DNA of 64,000 nt. Source: Comamonadaceae bacterium OS-1 (GTDB lineage: Bacteria; Pseudomonadota; Gammaproteobacteria; Burkholderiales; Burkholderiaceae_C). The position numbers and the translations under genes are program-made. Within the stretch, counting starts at the first letter, position 1. Every line of letters starts with the position of its first letter. The stretch is taken from assembly GCA_027923965.1 (NCBI GenBank), contig AP026969.1:3224001-3288000 (forward strand). The letters run 5' to 3'. A model generated the notes under the pieces. It was not told the origin of the DNA. It saw only the letters and a program-made list of their open reading frames with translations, and ran no database searches. This document shows positions 49,589 to 58,995 of the stretch, one piece after another.

Positions 49589-51145
49589 TTATTTATCGCG
49601 AACTTTTTCCAAGATATTTCGCAGATCAGCACAATTATCTTTTAAAAATTCTTCCATCGATCTTTTAGCCAAACCGTTCCCATCATCTTTAGAATACAAA
49701 AGAATAATAGCTGAATCATCCCCCCCACCAAGTAAGCGTTGAACTGCACCATAAATTTTGGCCACATAATCATTACTCGTAAAAACCCCATTTACCCAAT
49801 AAAACTGCCAAGTTTGCAGCCGAATCTCAGCATTTTCATCGGGGATGCCTAAACCCTTCCAGTTGGTAACACGGACCGTTAAGGGATCGGTCAATCCATA
49901 GAAAAAATAATCTTCACCGCCTGTTCTCAGCCACTCTTTATTCTTTGTGCCAAAAATAGTATTTTCAGAGCTAACTAGCTTACTCTCGTAATTTTGATTG
50001 CGATAATAAGCAACATAAACTCCAGAATACAAAGAATTTTTTTCGTAAATTCTACCTATGTCAGCGGAGGAACCCTGATAATTTGGCTTCAAATTTATTA
50101 ATTTATTATCAGCTCGCTTCCAAGTAGAAGAAAAATTCTCTGGCAAGTTCAAATGAGGAACTGTTAAATTATTTTGACTTAAAATAAATTTTCCCCAACC
50201 AATAGGAATAGCCACCCCAACGGCAATCAACAAAGAGATCACCCAAAAAACCGGAGGTCGAGAATCCGTGTTCACCAAAGTGGCTACTGGACGATTTTCC
50301 TCAATAGCTGAATCCTCAGCCCAACGCCCACCGATGAGAAACATCAGCATGATAACAACGCCAAAAAAAACCCACCCGTAGATTAAATGATCAAAACCCA
50401 CGGCAAGTCTATTTTCAGAAAAATGACCTAGCATGACTATAAAATAGGCTCGCATCCAATTCGCCAAAACAGGAACTACGATGGAGACACAAATAAATAT
50501 AAGACGTCGATTTAAAGATCGATAATTAAGGTATGCGTAAAGAGTGCCTATCATTACAGAAGATATTAAATACCGCACACCACTGCATGCCTCTACCACA
50601 GACCAGCTGCCAGAAGAAATTACAAACTGCAATCCCTCTTGATAAACCGGGACACCGCTCAATCGGATGGCAATGACAGTGAACTTGGCAGTCCATTCCA
50701 TAAGCAATGGCAAAAGAAACTCACCTAATGGAACAGAGAAAAATAAAAAAGCAAGCGGAAAAGCAATAACCGACGTGATAGACGATCCAAAAACCGCAAA
50801 AACTAAAAAAACAATAAGACCTGTAGCTGCCAGTTGGGTAATGGAGTTAATGGCAACCAAATCACCCAATAACCATACTATCGATAAAAAAACAATAGGT
50901 ATAAGACAAAAAAAGCTAGGGCGTGGCAACCTAAACCGGATCGAACTACGTTTTCGCCAAATCAACCAGACAACAATGGGAAAAACCAAAAAACCATGGG
51001 TAAAGGTTTCGGATCTAGCCCAGATAGAAACCATTCCAGAAAAAGTATTCCAAAATAATAAAATTATCCATAAAAAAAGTACAAGAAAAGAAACCATGGC
51101 ATTACGCCAAACTTTTCTATCCGAATCTTGGATATAAACACTCAT
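49589..51145 (-). CDS. xrtA: Exosortase A with C-terminal EpsI-type domain
   Basis: A 518-residue inner-membrane protein. About eight helices fill residues 15-290 and carry the exosortase triad: Cys187 in VVEACSGVRYL, Arg232 in ANWMRAYFIV and His253 in FDHLIYGW. After a ninth helix near 305-320 follows a roughly 190-residue periplasmic EpsI domain (GIYEKNSLYSGVYVAYYRNQ-like region, VTNWKGLG). Exosortase A cleaves PEP-CTERM signals on exported proteins and is linked to EPS production. Start overlaps the next glycosyltransferase by 4 bases (ATGA). Strongly AT-rich. Confidence 0.95.
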   Translation of the reverse strand: MSVYIQDSDRKVWRNAMVSFLVLFLWIILLFWNTFSGMVSIWARSETFTHGFLVFPIVVWLIWRKRSSIRFRLPRPSFFCLIPIVFLSIVWLLGDLVAINSITQLAATGLIVFLVFAVFGSSITSVIAFPLAFLFFSVPLGEFLLPLLMEWTAKFTVIAIRLSGVPVYQEGLQFVISSGSWSVVEACSGVRYLISSVMIGTLYAYLNYRSLNRRLIFICVSIVVPVLANWMRAYFIVMLGHFSENRLAVGFDHLIYGWVFFGVVIMLMFLIGGRWAEDSAIEENRPVATLVNTDSRPPVFWVISLLIAVGVAIPIGWGKFILSQNNLTVPHLNLPENFSSTWKRADNKLINLKPNYQGSSADIGRIYEKNSLYSGVYVAYYRNQNYESKLVSSENTIFGTKNKEWLRTGGEDYFFYGLTDPLTVRVTNWKGLGIPDENAEIRLQTWQFYWVNGVFTSNDYVAKIYGAVQRLLGGGDDSAIILLYSKDDGNGLAKRSMEEFLKDNCADLRNILEKVRDK

Positions 51146-52365
51146 AAAACTTCTTCAGTCTTATCAAATTCAAAATATTCATCAATCTTCTTTAAATGCG
51201 AATTCCAACTGTATTTAGCCTCCACATTAGCCCGTGCAGCCGTTCCAATTTTCTCTGCAAGCTGCTTATCAGCTATTAAAAGTGAAATTTTTTCTATGAA
51301 ACTGAGTGGATTTTCTGCAGATAATATATTTATACCATCAGTAGAATCTATGGCGCGAACGCATTCTATCGATGCAATAACAGGCTTTTCCATTGACATC
51401 GCTTCAAGTATTTTATTTTGAACACCGCGGGCAATTCTTAACGGAGCGACCACAATCTTCGCAAATTGCAAGTATGGTCTAATGTCATCAACCGTTCCGG
51501 TAACCACAACAAATTTGGATTCCAGATTTAAAACCGTCTGAGTTGGATTTCGACCAACTATATAAAATCGATAATTTGAATTATTCGCAACTAGTAAATT
51601 TAGAACATTTTCAACAAACCAAGTCACGGCATCAATATTGGGCCAGTAGTCCATCGCCCCGGTGAAAATTATTTGAATACATTCTTTAGGATCTCCAATA
51701 AATGGAGACGCAAAGGTGTCGTTCGGAGCAAAAAAATCTGAATCAACACCATTGTTTAAAGCACTTGTCTTTGGGAAGCTCTCCGGCGCTAAAGTAGAGA
51801 ACATATTTCTCTCTTTTTCCGTTACGAAAAAGGAATGACTCGCTTTCGAAGCCAAATAACGCTCGTACTTAAGAAGACATCTGCTCTCTCTTTGATATAG
51901 CCAAGATATGGGAAAATCCTTAAGATTCGAATATTCACTCCATTTCTGTGAGTCGACATCAACAAAGTCAACGAGCATACGCGGATAAAAATTAATATTC
52001 ACAAACTGTGCCATTGCAGAAGAAAAAACTACAAAAGCATCAATTTTATTTTTCTCCACAATATTATCGACCCAGTTTTGAAAACTTCTACTACGATAAT
52101 AACTTAATGTCAGAGGAGTTCCATCAATAAGTCCTGCCAAACTCAAAATTTTAGACTTGAGCGGATTTATCTTCTCGTAGTATAAAGATCCACACAATTC
52201 ACGCACGACAGGTATGTATTTCTCATCCTCAGGATCATCAACAAATGTACCTAAAAAAACATTGTGATTAGCTGCAAGATGCTTTAGTAAATTAAAGGAC
52301 CTAACCTTATCACCTTTGTTCGGAGGATAAGGGAGCCTGTGTACAAGATAGAGAATATTTAGCAA
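51142..52365 (-). CDS. XrtA/PEP-CTERM system glycosyltransferase (TIGR03087-like)
   Basis: A 407-residue GT-B enzyme. LNILYLVHRLPYPPNKGDKV then RSFNLLKHLA is the hallmark of the exosortase A-associated sugar transferase (Stp1 type). The donor domain has IIFTGAMDYWPNIDAVTWFV, YIVGRNPTQTVLNLESK and ARGVQNKILEAMSMEKPVI. It is AT-rich and sits between the FemAB-like and exosortase genes with almost no gaps, so it is part of the same operon. Confidence 0.92.
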   Translation of the reverse strand: MLNILYLVHRLPYPPNKGDKVRSFNLLKHLAANHNVFLGTFVDDPEDEKYIPVVRELCGSLYYEKINPLKSKILSLAGLIDGTPLTLSYYRSRSFQNWVDNIVEKNKIDAFVVFSSAMAQFVNINFYPRMLVDFVDVDSQKWSEYSNLKDFPISWLYQRESRCLLKYERYLASKASHSFFVTEKERNMFSTLAPESFPKTSALNNGVDSDFFAPNDTFASPFIGDPKECIQIIFTGAMDYWPNIDAVTWFVENVLNLLVANNSNYRFYIVGRNPTQTVLNLESKFVVVTGTVDDIRPYLQFAKIVVAPLRIARGVQNKILEAMSMEKPVIASIECVRAIDSTDGINILSAENPLSFIEKISLLIADKQLAEKIGTAARANVEAKYSWNSHLKKIDEYFEFDKTEEVL

Positions 52366-52369
52366 AAAA

Positions 52370-53416
52370 TCAACCCAAATTTTTGACTATAAAAGGGCCT
52401 ATCGCATTAGCCACAGAAATAGGTAAGCGTTTCCAAGTGGAGATCAACAATGAGAATTTCTTATTCGACGGATTGTTTTGAGGAATAGATTCACTTCTAT
52501 AAAGACAGTACTCATAACTTAATGGTTTTGCCTCGAAGCCCCAATTCTTCTTAAAAGCAAAAGATCCAGTATTTACTTTGCTTCGTCCATAGTCAAATAT
52601 TTTCAATCCCAATTTACACGCTCGACGCAATAATTCCCAATACTTAAAGTCATTCGCAGCTAAATCACGTGCATATACACTATCACCTGCATAGTACGGA
52701 AGAACTTCATCACGAAAATAAAAACTCATAACGCTACTAACTGGAAGGCCATCTATCGTGGACACAATTAATATTTCACAATCAGTACCAAATTCTTTCT
52801 TTAGGGCTGAAAAATATTTTTTAGGCATAGCTGGAGTCCCGTGACGATGAACATTATCAGCATATAAAGTAAAAAATCTATCTACACTTAAATCAACTTC
52901 GCTACGCAAGCCATTTTTTATACCTTTTCGAATCATTGCGCGTTGTTTACGTGGTATCGCCAATAAATTTTCTTCTTCCGTAGGAAGAATAGATTTTCGG
53001 AAAGTTACATAAATATCCTGGGAAGGCCACTCTATATTTCGTTGAACTAAATTCCGAAACTCAAGATGATCGACTTTTAGCTCTTTTGCCAATTCTTGCG
53101 CGGCACGTTCTAAGCTATTCCCGATCTCATCGTTAACCGCAACAACACCGCCGTACACCGCAAAAGGCAAACTAATAAGAGAATTTCCAAACAGAATACT
53201 TTTAACGTGTGCTAGCGGAAGAATTCCTCGAATTACACCAGACAATTCAACGTACAAGAAATACGTTGGATGATTAAATACACTATTAATGACTTTTTGC
53301 CAACCAGCGCGATGAAAAAATGTTGCGTTATCGTTAGAAAAAACAAAATTATCCCATAAATTACTGGTCTGAAAATCGTTGACATCTAAACGACTAACCT
53401 CTATTTTCATATTCAT
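52370..53416 (-). CDS. FemAB-like N-acyltransferase, PEP-CTERM system-associated
   Basis: A 348-residue protein with two GNAT-like folds. LWDNFVFSNDNATFFHRAGW then SYYAGDSVYARDLAANDFKY-like region (here LPYYAGDSVYARDLAANDF), LLRRACKLGLKIFDYGRSK and GSFAFKKNWGFE are blocks of the exosortase A FemAB subfamily. FemAB proteins transfer amino acids onto muropeptides; in EPS loci the substrate is not known, and peptidyl or aminoacyl decoration of the polymer is only a guess. It starts 3 bases after the deacetylase gene. Confidence 0.9.
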   Translation of the reverse strand: MNMKIEVSRLDVNDFQTSNLWDNFVFSNDNATFFHRAGWQKVINSVFNHPTYFLYVELSGVIRGILPLAHVKSILFGNSLISLPFAVYGGVVAVNDEIGNSLERAAQELAKELKVDHLEFRNLVQRNIEWPSQDIYVTFRKSILPTEEENLLAIPRKQRAMIRKGIKNGLRSEVDLSVDRFFTLYADNVHRHGTPAMPKKYFSALKKEFGTDCEILIVSTIDGLPVSSVMSFYFRDEVLPYYAGDSVYARDLAANDFKYWELLRRACKLGLKIFDYGRSKVNTGSFAFKKNWGFEAKPLSYEYCLYRSESIPQNNPSNKKFSLLISTWKRLPISVANAIGPFIVKNLG

Positions 53417-53419
53417 AAG

Positions 53420-54259
53420 TTATATCGAAAAAACCTTATCAACTCTATCCCACTTAAAATCTGATAGCAATCTTACCAACTTCTTCTCCATTCCTTTTAT
53501 ATTCACATAATGCCTAAATTTAGTTTTTATATTTATATCTTTTATTCTAGGCTGGTCAACATCTATTTCCCAAGGATGGAAGTAGAAAATTGCCGACTGT
53601 TTATCGGCAGACAAAACTCTGCCGATCATTAATTTCGATAATGAATAGGGCAATAATCTAAAATATCCACCACCACTGGATGGGAAATTCCTTCCAAACA
53701 ATCGAAAAGTAGTGATTGGAATTTCTATCAACCCTTCCCTTACAGAGTAGGAGAATCTTGGCGAATCAGGCATACCATAATGATCATGCTTTATTGGGTA
53801 GATACTAGAACTATATTTGTATCCCGAAGATAACAGGCAGTCAAAAACCCACAAATTATTTTCTGTAACAGAAAAACTAGGCGCCCTGTAGCCTTTAATT
53901 CCAACGCCCGATATATCTTCTAGAATTTTTTTTGAAGATTGTATATCTAATAAGAAATCTTTCTCCGATAAATCAGAAGCGCGTTCATGTCCATATCCGC
54001 GACTAGCTAATTCATGTCCTTCCTGGGTAATTCTTCTCACCATCTGCGGAAACCGCTCTGCAATCCATCCTAATGTAAAAAAAGTGGCCTTTGTGCCACT
54101 ATTATCCAAAATACCTATAATCTTTTCAATATTTTTCTCAATGCGACACTCATGCAAATCCCAGTCGCTTCTTTCAATATAAGGCGAAAATGCGGAAACC
54201 TGAAAATAATCTTCGACATCAATAGTAAAAGCGTTAGTGATAATATTATTATGATACAT
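53420..54259 (-). CDS. Polysaccharide deacetylase, PEP-CTERM locus type (TIGR03006-like)
   Basis: A 279-residue CE4-type deacetylase. ITNAFTIDVEDYFQVSAF is the family start with the metal Asp pair changed to DVED; TFFTLGWIAERFPQMVRRI then EGHELASRGYGHER supplies the metal-binding region, and YRAPSFSVTENNLW is typical of this exosortase-locus family. The late block IFYFHPWEIDVDQPRI holds the catalytic His. It lacks a signal peptide. It lies between wecB and the FemAB-like gene. Confidence 0.92.
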   Translation of the reverse strand: MYHNNIITNAFTIDVEDYFQVSAFSPYIERSDWDLHECRIEKNIEKIIGILDNSGTKATFFTLGWIAERFPQMVRRITQEGHELASRGYGHERASDLSEKDFLLDIQSSKKILEDISGVGIKGYRAPSFSVTENNLWVFDCLLSSGYKYSSSIYPIKHDHYGMPDSPRFSYSVREGLIEIPITTFRLFGRNFPSSGGGYFRLLPYSLSKLMIGRVLSADKQSAIFYFHPWEIDVDQPRIKDINIKTKFRHYVNIKGMEKKLVRLLSDFKWDRVDKVFSI

Positions 54260-54277
54260 GCTGGGTAGAATTTAAAA

Positions 54278-55405
54278 TTACAACTTTAGCCATGTCTTTA
54301 AATCATCAGCAATACGCTCTGCAGCTGATCCATCCCAGTATTCAGGCACACGTCCAGACTTGCCTCGGCCTGATAATATTTCATCAACACACGATAAAAT
54401 CAAATTCCTATTACAACCAACGATGGTATTTGTGCCCTGGTCCACTGTAATTGGACGCTCCGTATTTTCTCTTAGAGTCAAGCAAGGCAACCCCAAAGCT
54501 GTAGACTCTTCCTGGAGTCCCCCTGAATCAGTGAGTATTAGAGAAGCGCTTGACATCAAACCAAGCATTTCAAGGTAGCCCTGAGGTGGCATAAATATAA
54601 TATTCTTCACATCAAATATATAATTTAGGTTAAATTTCTCAATATTATTCCTTGTGCGAGGATGGAGAGCAAATATTAATGGGATTTTATTAGAAACCTC
54701 AACCAATATATCCAATAAATATTGCAAATCTTTTGACTGATCCACATTTGATGGCCGATGCAGCGTTACAACTGCATATTTTTTTTCATTATTTAGTATA
54801 GAAGAATTTATATTGGCATATTTCAAAATATCTAATACATTGGGGGCGTTCTTCCGACCATAGATTAAGGAATCAATCATGACATTTCCAACAAAGAAAA
54901 TTTGTTCGGAGGAAATTCCTTCTCTATTCAAATTGTTTTCGGCAGATCTTTCAGTTGTATAAAGTCGATCGGCGATTTGATCAGTTAAAATTCTGTTAAT
55001 TTCCTCAGGCATCTTTTTGTCGTAACTGCGCAAACCGGCTTCTACGTGAGCGACAAGAATGCCTTTTTTCACCGCCACTAATGTGCATGCTATTGTCGAA
55101 TTAACATCGCCAACAACTATTACACAATAAGGATTGTATGCGTCCAAAATTGGCTCAAATTTTCGCATCACATCTGCCGTTTGAACGGCATGAGTTGCAG
55201 AGCCAACCTCAAGATTTATATCTGGCCGTGGAAGCTGCAAGTCATCAAATAATCGATCACTCATATCCTTGTCATAATGCTGTCCAGTATGGACAAGAAG
55301 AACAGCAATATGGGGCAATTTTACCGATATAGCTCTCAAAATAGGAGCCATTTTCATAAAATTTGGACGGGCACCAACTACACAAATGATGTAACGACTG
55401 GACAT
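54278..55405 (-). CDS. wecB: UDP-N-acetylglucosamine 2-epimerase (non-hydrolysing)
   Basis: A 375-residue GT-B-fold epimerase that interconverts UDP-GlcNAc and UDP-ManNAc. CVVGARPNFMKMAPILRA, VLLVHTGQHYDKDMSD, VGDVNSTIACTLVAVK, HVEAGLRSYDKKMPEEINR and LTDSGGLQEESTALGLPCLT are the family blocks with the catalytic acidic residues. With the dehydrogenase encoded downstream it could provide UDP-ManNAcA. AT-rich, in the middle of the operon. Confidence 0.95.
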   Translation of the reverse strand: MSSRYIICVVGARPNFMKMAPILRAISVKLPHIAVLLVHTGQHYDKDMSDRLFDDLQLPRPDINLEVGSATHAVQTADVMRKFEPILDAYNPYCVIVVGDVNSTIACTLVAVKKGILVAHVEAGLRSYDKKMPEEINRILTDQIADRLYTTERSAENNLNREGISSEQIFFVGNVMIDSLIYGRKNAPNVLDILKYANINSSILNNEKKYAVVTLHRPSNVDQSKDLQYLLDILVEVSNKIPLIFALHPRTRNNIEKFNLNYIFDVKNIIFMPPQGYLEMLGLMSSASLILTDSGGLQEESTALGLPCLTLRENTERPITVDQGTNTIVGCNRNLILSCVDEILSGRGKSGRVPEYWDGSAAERIADDLKTWLKL

Positions 55406-55414
55406 AAATTAATA

Positions 55415-56485
55415 TTATTTTCTGCTATTTTTGATAGAAAAAAGAATGTCTTTTAATATCAATAATGTTTCTGTGTTATTTTTCTCTAAGCGGAGCATGC
55501 TATTTTCTACCCTCTCCACCTTGTCGTTCAAATTTGAGTGTTCTATTTCATTTATTTTTCTAATAGAAAAACTTTTGAAATCGGACGAACTATTTGAACT
55601 ATCACTATCATTATGAAAAATAGCGTCATCGCTAGAAATACTATCGATTGAACCGCCTTCAACTGACACATGACCGGACTCTTCTAGTATTTCAAGAGAG
55701 ACAGTTTTAACGTCATTTTCGTTAAATCCATCTTTGTTCTCTAGAAATCCGAGCAACAAAAGTCGATCGCAAATTGAGTTAATACGCCTAGGTATTCCTC
55801 CGCTTGCATCAAAAATTGCCTCAAACGCTTCAGTAGTAAAACTAGGTCTATTTGTCCATCCAGCACATTTTAATCTGTGTTCGATGTATCCTTGAGTCTC
55901 TTCAATATCCATCGGTCCAATGTGACACGCAGCAATAACTCTCTGTCGTAACTGTTGCATACTTGGATTCTGCAATATATCTCTAAACTCGGGTTGTCCA
56001 ATCAAAAAACTTTGCAATAGAGATTGTTTGCCAAATTGAAAATTTGATAGCATTCTCAATTCCTCTACCGCACGCGGTGTAAGATTTTGAGCCTCATCGA
56101 TTATTAATAAACAACGTTTACCCAAACTAGTTTGGCTAACAAAAAAAGCCTCTAATGCCAATAAGATGTCAGCCTTAGAAGAATCCTTTGTACGTACCCC
56201 AAACGCAGCGCCAACCATACGTAGGGTGTCTTCTGCGTCTAACTGAGTAGTGACCAAATTGCCGGCAACAACTTTATCAGCATCTAAACTATCTAACAAA
56301 CTTCGAACTATCGTCGTTTTACCTGCACCAACCTCACCAGTAATAATAATAAAGCCTTCATTTCTTAACACACCATACTCTAGGTATGCTTTTGCTCTTC
56401 TATGTTGCTTACTTGCAAAGTAGAACAACGGGTCAGGATTCAGTTGAAATGGCTTAGTGGTAAGCCCATAGAAATTTTCATACAT
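55415..56485 (-). CDS. ExeA-like secretion ATPase, XrtA-associated (TIGR03015-like)
   Basis: A 356-residue AAA+ ATPase of the general-secretion ExeA/GspA type. MYENFYGLTTKPFQLNPDP is the invariant start. Walker A GEVGAGKT is at 50-57, Walker B LLIIDEAQNL has Asp130-Glu131, and sensor/arginine-finger region GGIPRRINSICDRLLL is near 220-235. The last 80 residues are a Ser/Asp/Glu-rich linker and a short coiled coil (EIEHSNLNDKVERVENSMLR). It is found in most exosortase A loci; its exact step is unknown. Confidence 0.93.
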   Translation of the reverse strand: MYENFYGLTTKPFQLNPDPLFYFASKQHRRAKAYLEYGVLRNEGFIIITGEVGAGKTTIVRSLLDSLDADKVVAGNLVTTQLDAEDTLRMVGAAFGVRTKDSSKADILLALEAFFVSQTSLGKRCLLIIDEAQNLTPRAVEELRMLSNFQFGKQSLLQSFLIGQPEFRDILQNPSMQQLRQRVIAACHIGPMDIEETQGYIEHRLKCAGWTNRPSFTTEAFEAIFDASGGIPRRINSICDRLLLLGFLENKDGFNENDVKTVSLEILEESGHVSVEGGSIDSISSDDAIFHNDSDSSNSSSDFKSFSIRKINEIEHSNLNDKVERVENSMLRLEKNNTETLLILKDILFSIKNSRK

Positions 56486-56488
56486 AAC

Positions 56489-58045
56489 TTAAAACTGTAC
56501 TGTTAAATTACCCGTGATCGACGCTTCACTGTAGGGAAAAGACCCACTGGATGAGACGGATCGCCTCGCACTCAGCGTTAAATATGTTTTTATTCCCAGT
56601 CGCGTTGATGCACTAATGCTAGTAGATCTAACTTCAGATTTCTGAGAGTCGAATTGACCGTTTGTTTTTTGAATTGAAATCTGATTGCTAATCGTTGTGT
56701 CAGAGGTCAGTCTATGTGTGTAGCCGACACTAAGCCCACTTTGTTGTATGGAGCTAGCGTTACTGAAGTCATCTGTAACAAAAGATGAAGTGCTAACACT
56801 CTTGCCTGTACTCCTAGAAGCGGTAAAAGTAATGGTATCTCGAAGGCCAAGAAGTGCAAATGAGATGTTTTGCGCTCTCTGTAGTGAAGTTCCCGATGTC
56901 AAATATCCATTTACTGCTGTTGAATTTGGATTGATACCATAAGTCTGCAAATAGTTATTGACGAGTTGAGCTCTTTTTATTGGATCTGGTTCAATTGAAG
57001 AAAATTGATTAAATAATAAATCATAGTTTGCACCCAGACTTGAAGATTTTGTTCCATTTGACATGGAGACGCTTCTGACGTCACTTACTCGCCAACTTGT
57101 GCGAGGTGTTCTGTGTTCAAAATTTAAACTATGCATTTTCCCCAAAGGGTTATTTTCTAAATTAGCTGAAATTTTTGTCATCTCGGACACAGACCAGTTC
57201 AATCCCATGCCAGAAGTCCATGAGCCAGTTTTAGCGGTTGATGTGTAGTTTTGAAACTCACGACCACCCGAAACAGAGACCATCAAATTATTGACGATAG
57301 GATAGTTTAGCGAAACTCTTAAACTGTCTACTTTAGTGTCTGGTGTGTTAACACGTGACACTATTTGACGATTTAGACCGAGTGTCCACGAGAGTCTTCC
57401 AAAAAAATCATCGCCATTCAGACTAATTGATGACGCCTTTGTATCGGATGAAAAATTACTGGCGCTTTTAGCTCGGGTTGTCGTCAGACTATATCTCGCC
57501 TCATAGTCTAAATAATTAGACAATCTACCGCGATAGTACGGCGCCAAACTATATGTAGAAATTTCTGTTTTATTTGAATTTATATTATTTAAATTATTAT
57601 TTTGAATCGAAAAGGCAGATATTGTTTGCTGACTAATAGCCCCAGAAATATCTATAAAACCGTGTCTATCTATAGCTTCAACATTAACTGATGAATTAAG
57701 TGAATTTTGTATTGAATTCTTACCCTGGTCGCCGCTGCGATTCAAGATATTCAGGGAATAATTCAAATACCCCTTAATCTTTCCAGACCCGCTTCGAATA
57801 CTTATTCCTGGACTAACTTCAGTAATCCATCCAGATTTTTTATTTCCGTTTTCTAAGGCCAAATTATTAGTCCAAGTTTCGTTTATCGAAAAACTTGGTG
57901 AAATATAAAAAATTCCACCTAAATTTGAAGGTGCAGATAGGCTTGCCTGGGCATTTGAATTTGTTGTGAGACAGAATAATACAACAAGAACAAATGATAA
58001 TCTTGTATATTTGCATATACATGAATTATCAAAATATAGATTCAT
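56489..58045 (-). CDS. XrtA-associated outer-membrane beta-barrel protein (TIGR03016-like)
   Basis: A 518-residue protein with a signal peptide (about residues 1-33, ending SNAQA) and then repeated amphipathic strands rich in Ser, Thr, Asn and aromatic residues, ending in a C-terminal beta-signal with final Phe (ASITGNLTVQF). This is the large beta-barrel of exosortase A/EPS loci, thought to act in polysaccharide export or secretion across the outer membrane. It has few cysteines, as expected for a barrel. It starts 26 bases after the kinase gene. Confidence 0.9.
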   Translation of the reverse strand: MNLYFDNSCICKYTRLSFVLVVLFCLTTNSNAQASLSAPSNLGGIFYISPSFSINETWTNNLALENGNKKSGWITEVSPGISIRSGSGKIKGYLNYSLNILNRSGDQGKNSIQNSLNSSVNVEAIDRHGFIDISGAISQQTISAFSIQNNNLNNINSNKTEISTYSLAPYYRGRLSNYLDYEARYSLTTTRAKSASNFSSDTKASSISLNGDDFFGRLSWTLGLNRQIVSRVNTPDTKVDSLRVSLNYPIVNNLMVSVSGGREFQNYTSTAKTGSWTSGMGLNWSVSEMTKISANLENNPLGKMHSLNFEHRTPRTSWRVSDVRSVSMSNGTKSSSLGANYDLLFNQFSSIEPDPIKRAQLVNNYLQTYGINPNSTAVNGYLTSGTSLQRAQNISFALLGLRDTITFTASRSTGKSVSTSSFVTDDFSNASSIQQSGLSVGYTHRLTSDTTISNQISIQKTNGQFDSQKSEVRSTSISASTRLGIKTYLTLSARRSVSSSGSFPYSEASITGNLTVQF

Positions 58046-58071
58046 ACTATTTAAAAATAAAATAAAATTAC

Positions 58072-58992
58072 TTATTGTTCATATCCATAACCGTATCCAT
58101 AACCACCGTACCCACCTTGTAGACTATTTTTAGCTTGATTTAACACCATCATTTTGACTGGACATGCCTCGATCGAGGATAAAGCATGTTGAATATCGAC
58201 CTGAAGAGTTTTTTCTGCGTGCACCACCATTACTATTTGTCCCATGTGGGTTGCTAAGACTCTTGACTCAGTAGTCAGCAGGAGTGGGGGGGAGTCAAAT
58301 ATAATAATTCTATCTGAATATCTATTTGCTATATTCTTGATTAATTGACTCATAGCTTCACTAGCTAGTAATTCTGTGGCACGCAGGTGCGGTGTTCCAC
58401 TAGGCAGCAAAGTTAATTTATCAATATTTGTTTTTAATAAAACACTAGATAAATCTTCAACATCACCCACAAGTAAATCAAGCAGTCCCGGACTAGCCGG
58501 CAAACCTAACATTCGCAGTACTGAAGGGCGCGCAACATCGGCATCAACAAGCATTACCGTGTTATCTAATTCTGTTGCAATACTCATTGCCAAATTAATT
58601 GCAGAGAAGCTTTTCCCCTCTCCCGCCAAGGCACTGGTGACCATTATCAAGTTGCCGTTTTCTATTAACGAAGCTCCCTTACCCATGGCATTACTAATGA
58701 GGGGCCGCTTTATGACGCGATACTGATCAGCTATTTGAGATCTTGGAGCATTAGGACTAACAATACCTGCCCCAGCTAACGCATCTAAATCCAAATCAAC
58801 TTTTCTTGAATAAGATAACGGTTTTGTGGTACTTTCAATAATTTTACTAGTTTCTACTGATGAGGACGTCTCCACCTTTAATTTTTTAGTGGAAATGTCA
58901 TCCAGGTTCACATTTTCAACATCCTTTGATATAACTCCTGCTTGACGCAGTTGTTCAAGACGACGGGTTGCCTGCTCAATTAAGCTATTCAT
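58072..58992 (-). CDS. BY-kinase-type tyrosine autokinase, XrtA-associated (TIGR03018-like)
   Basis: A 306-residue cytoplasmic tyrosine kinase (CpsD/CapB type). MVTSALAGEGKSFSAINLAM is Walker A (119-128), VMLVDADVARPS is Walker A' (147-158), and IIIFDSPPLL is Walker B. The C-terminus is a Tyr-Gly tail (QGGYGGYGYGYGYEQ) with five tyrosines, the autophosphorylation cluster. It works with the chain-length protein encoded next to it and sets polymer length. The N-terminal 90 residues are a linker conserved in this subfamily. Confidence 0.93.
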   Translation of the reverse strand: MNSLIEQATRRLEQLRQAGVISKDVENVNLDDISTKKLKVETSSSVETSKIIESTTKPLSYSRKVDLDLDALAGAGIVSPNAPRSQIADQYRVIKRPLISNAMGKGASLIENGNLIMVTSALAGEGKSFSAINLAMSIATELDNTVMLVDADVARPSVLRMLGLPASPGLLDLLVGDVEDLSSVLLKTNIDKLTLLPSGTPHLRATELLASEAMSQLIKNIANRYSDRIIIFDSPPLLLTTESRVLATHMGQIVMVVHAEKTLQVDIQHALSSIEACPVKMMVLNQAKNSLQGGYGGYGYGYGYEQ

Positions 58993-58995
58993 TTT

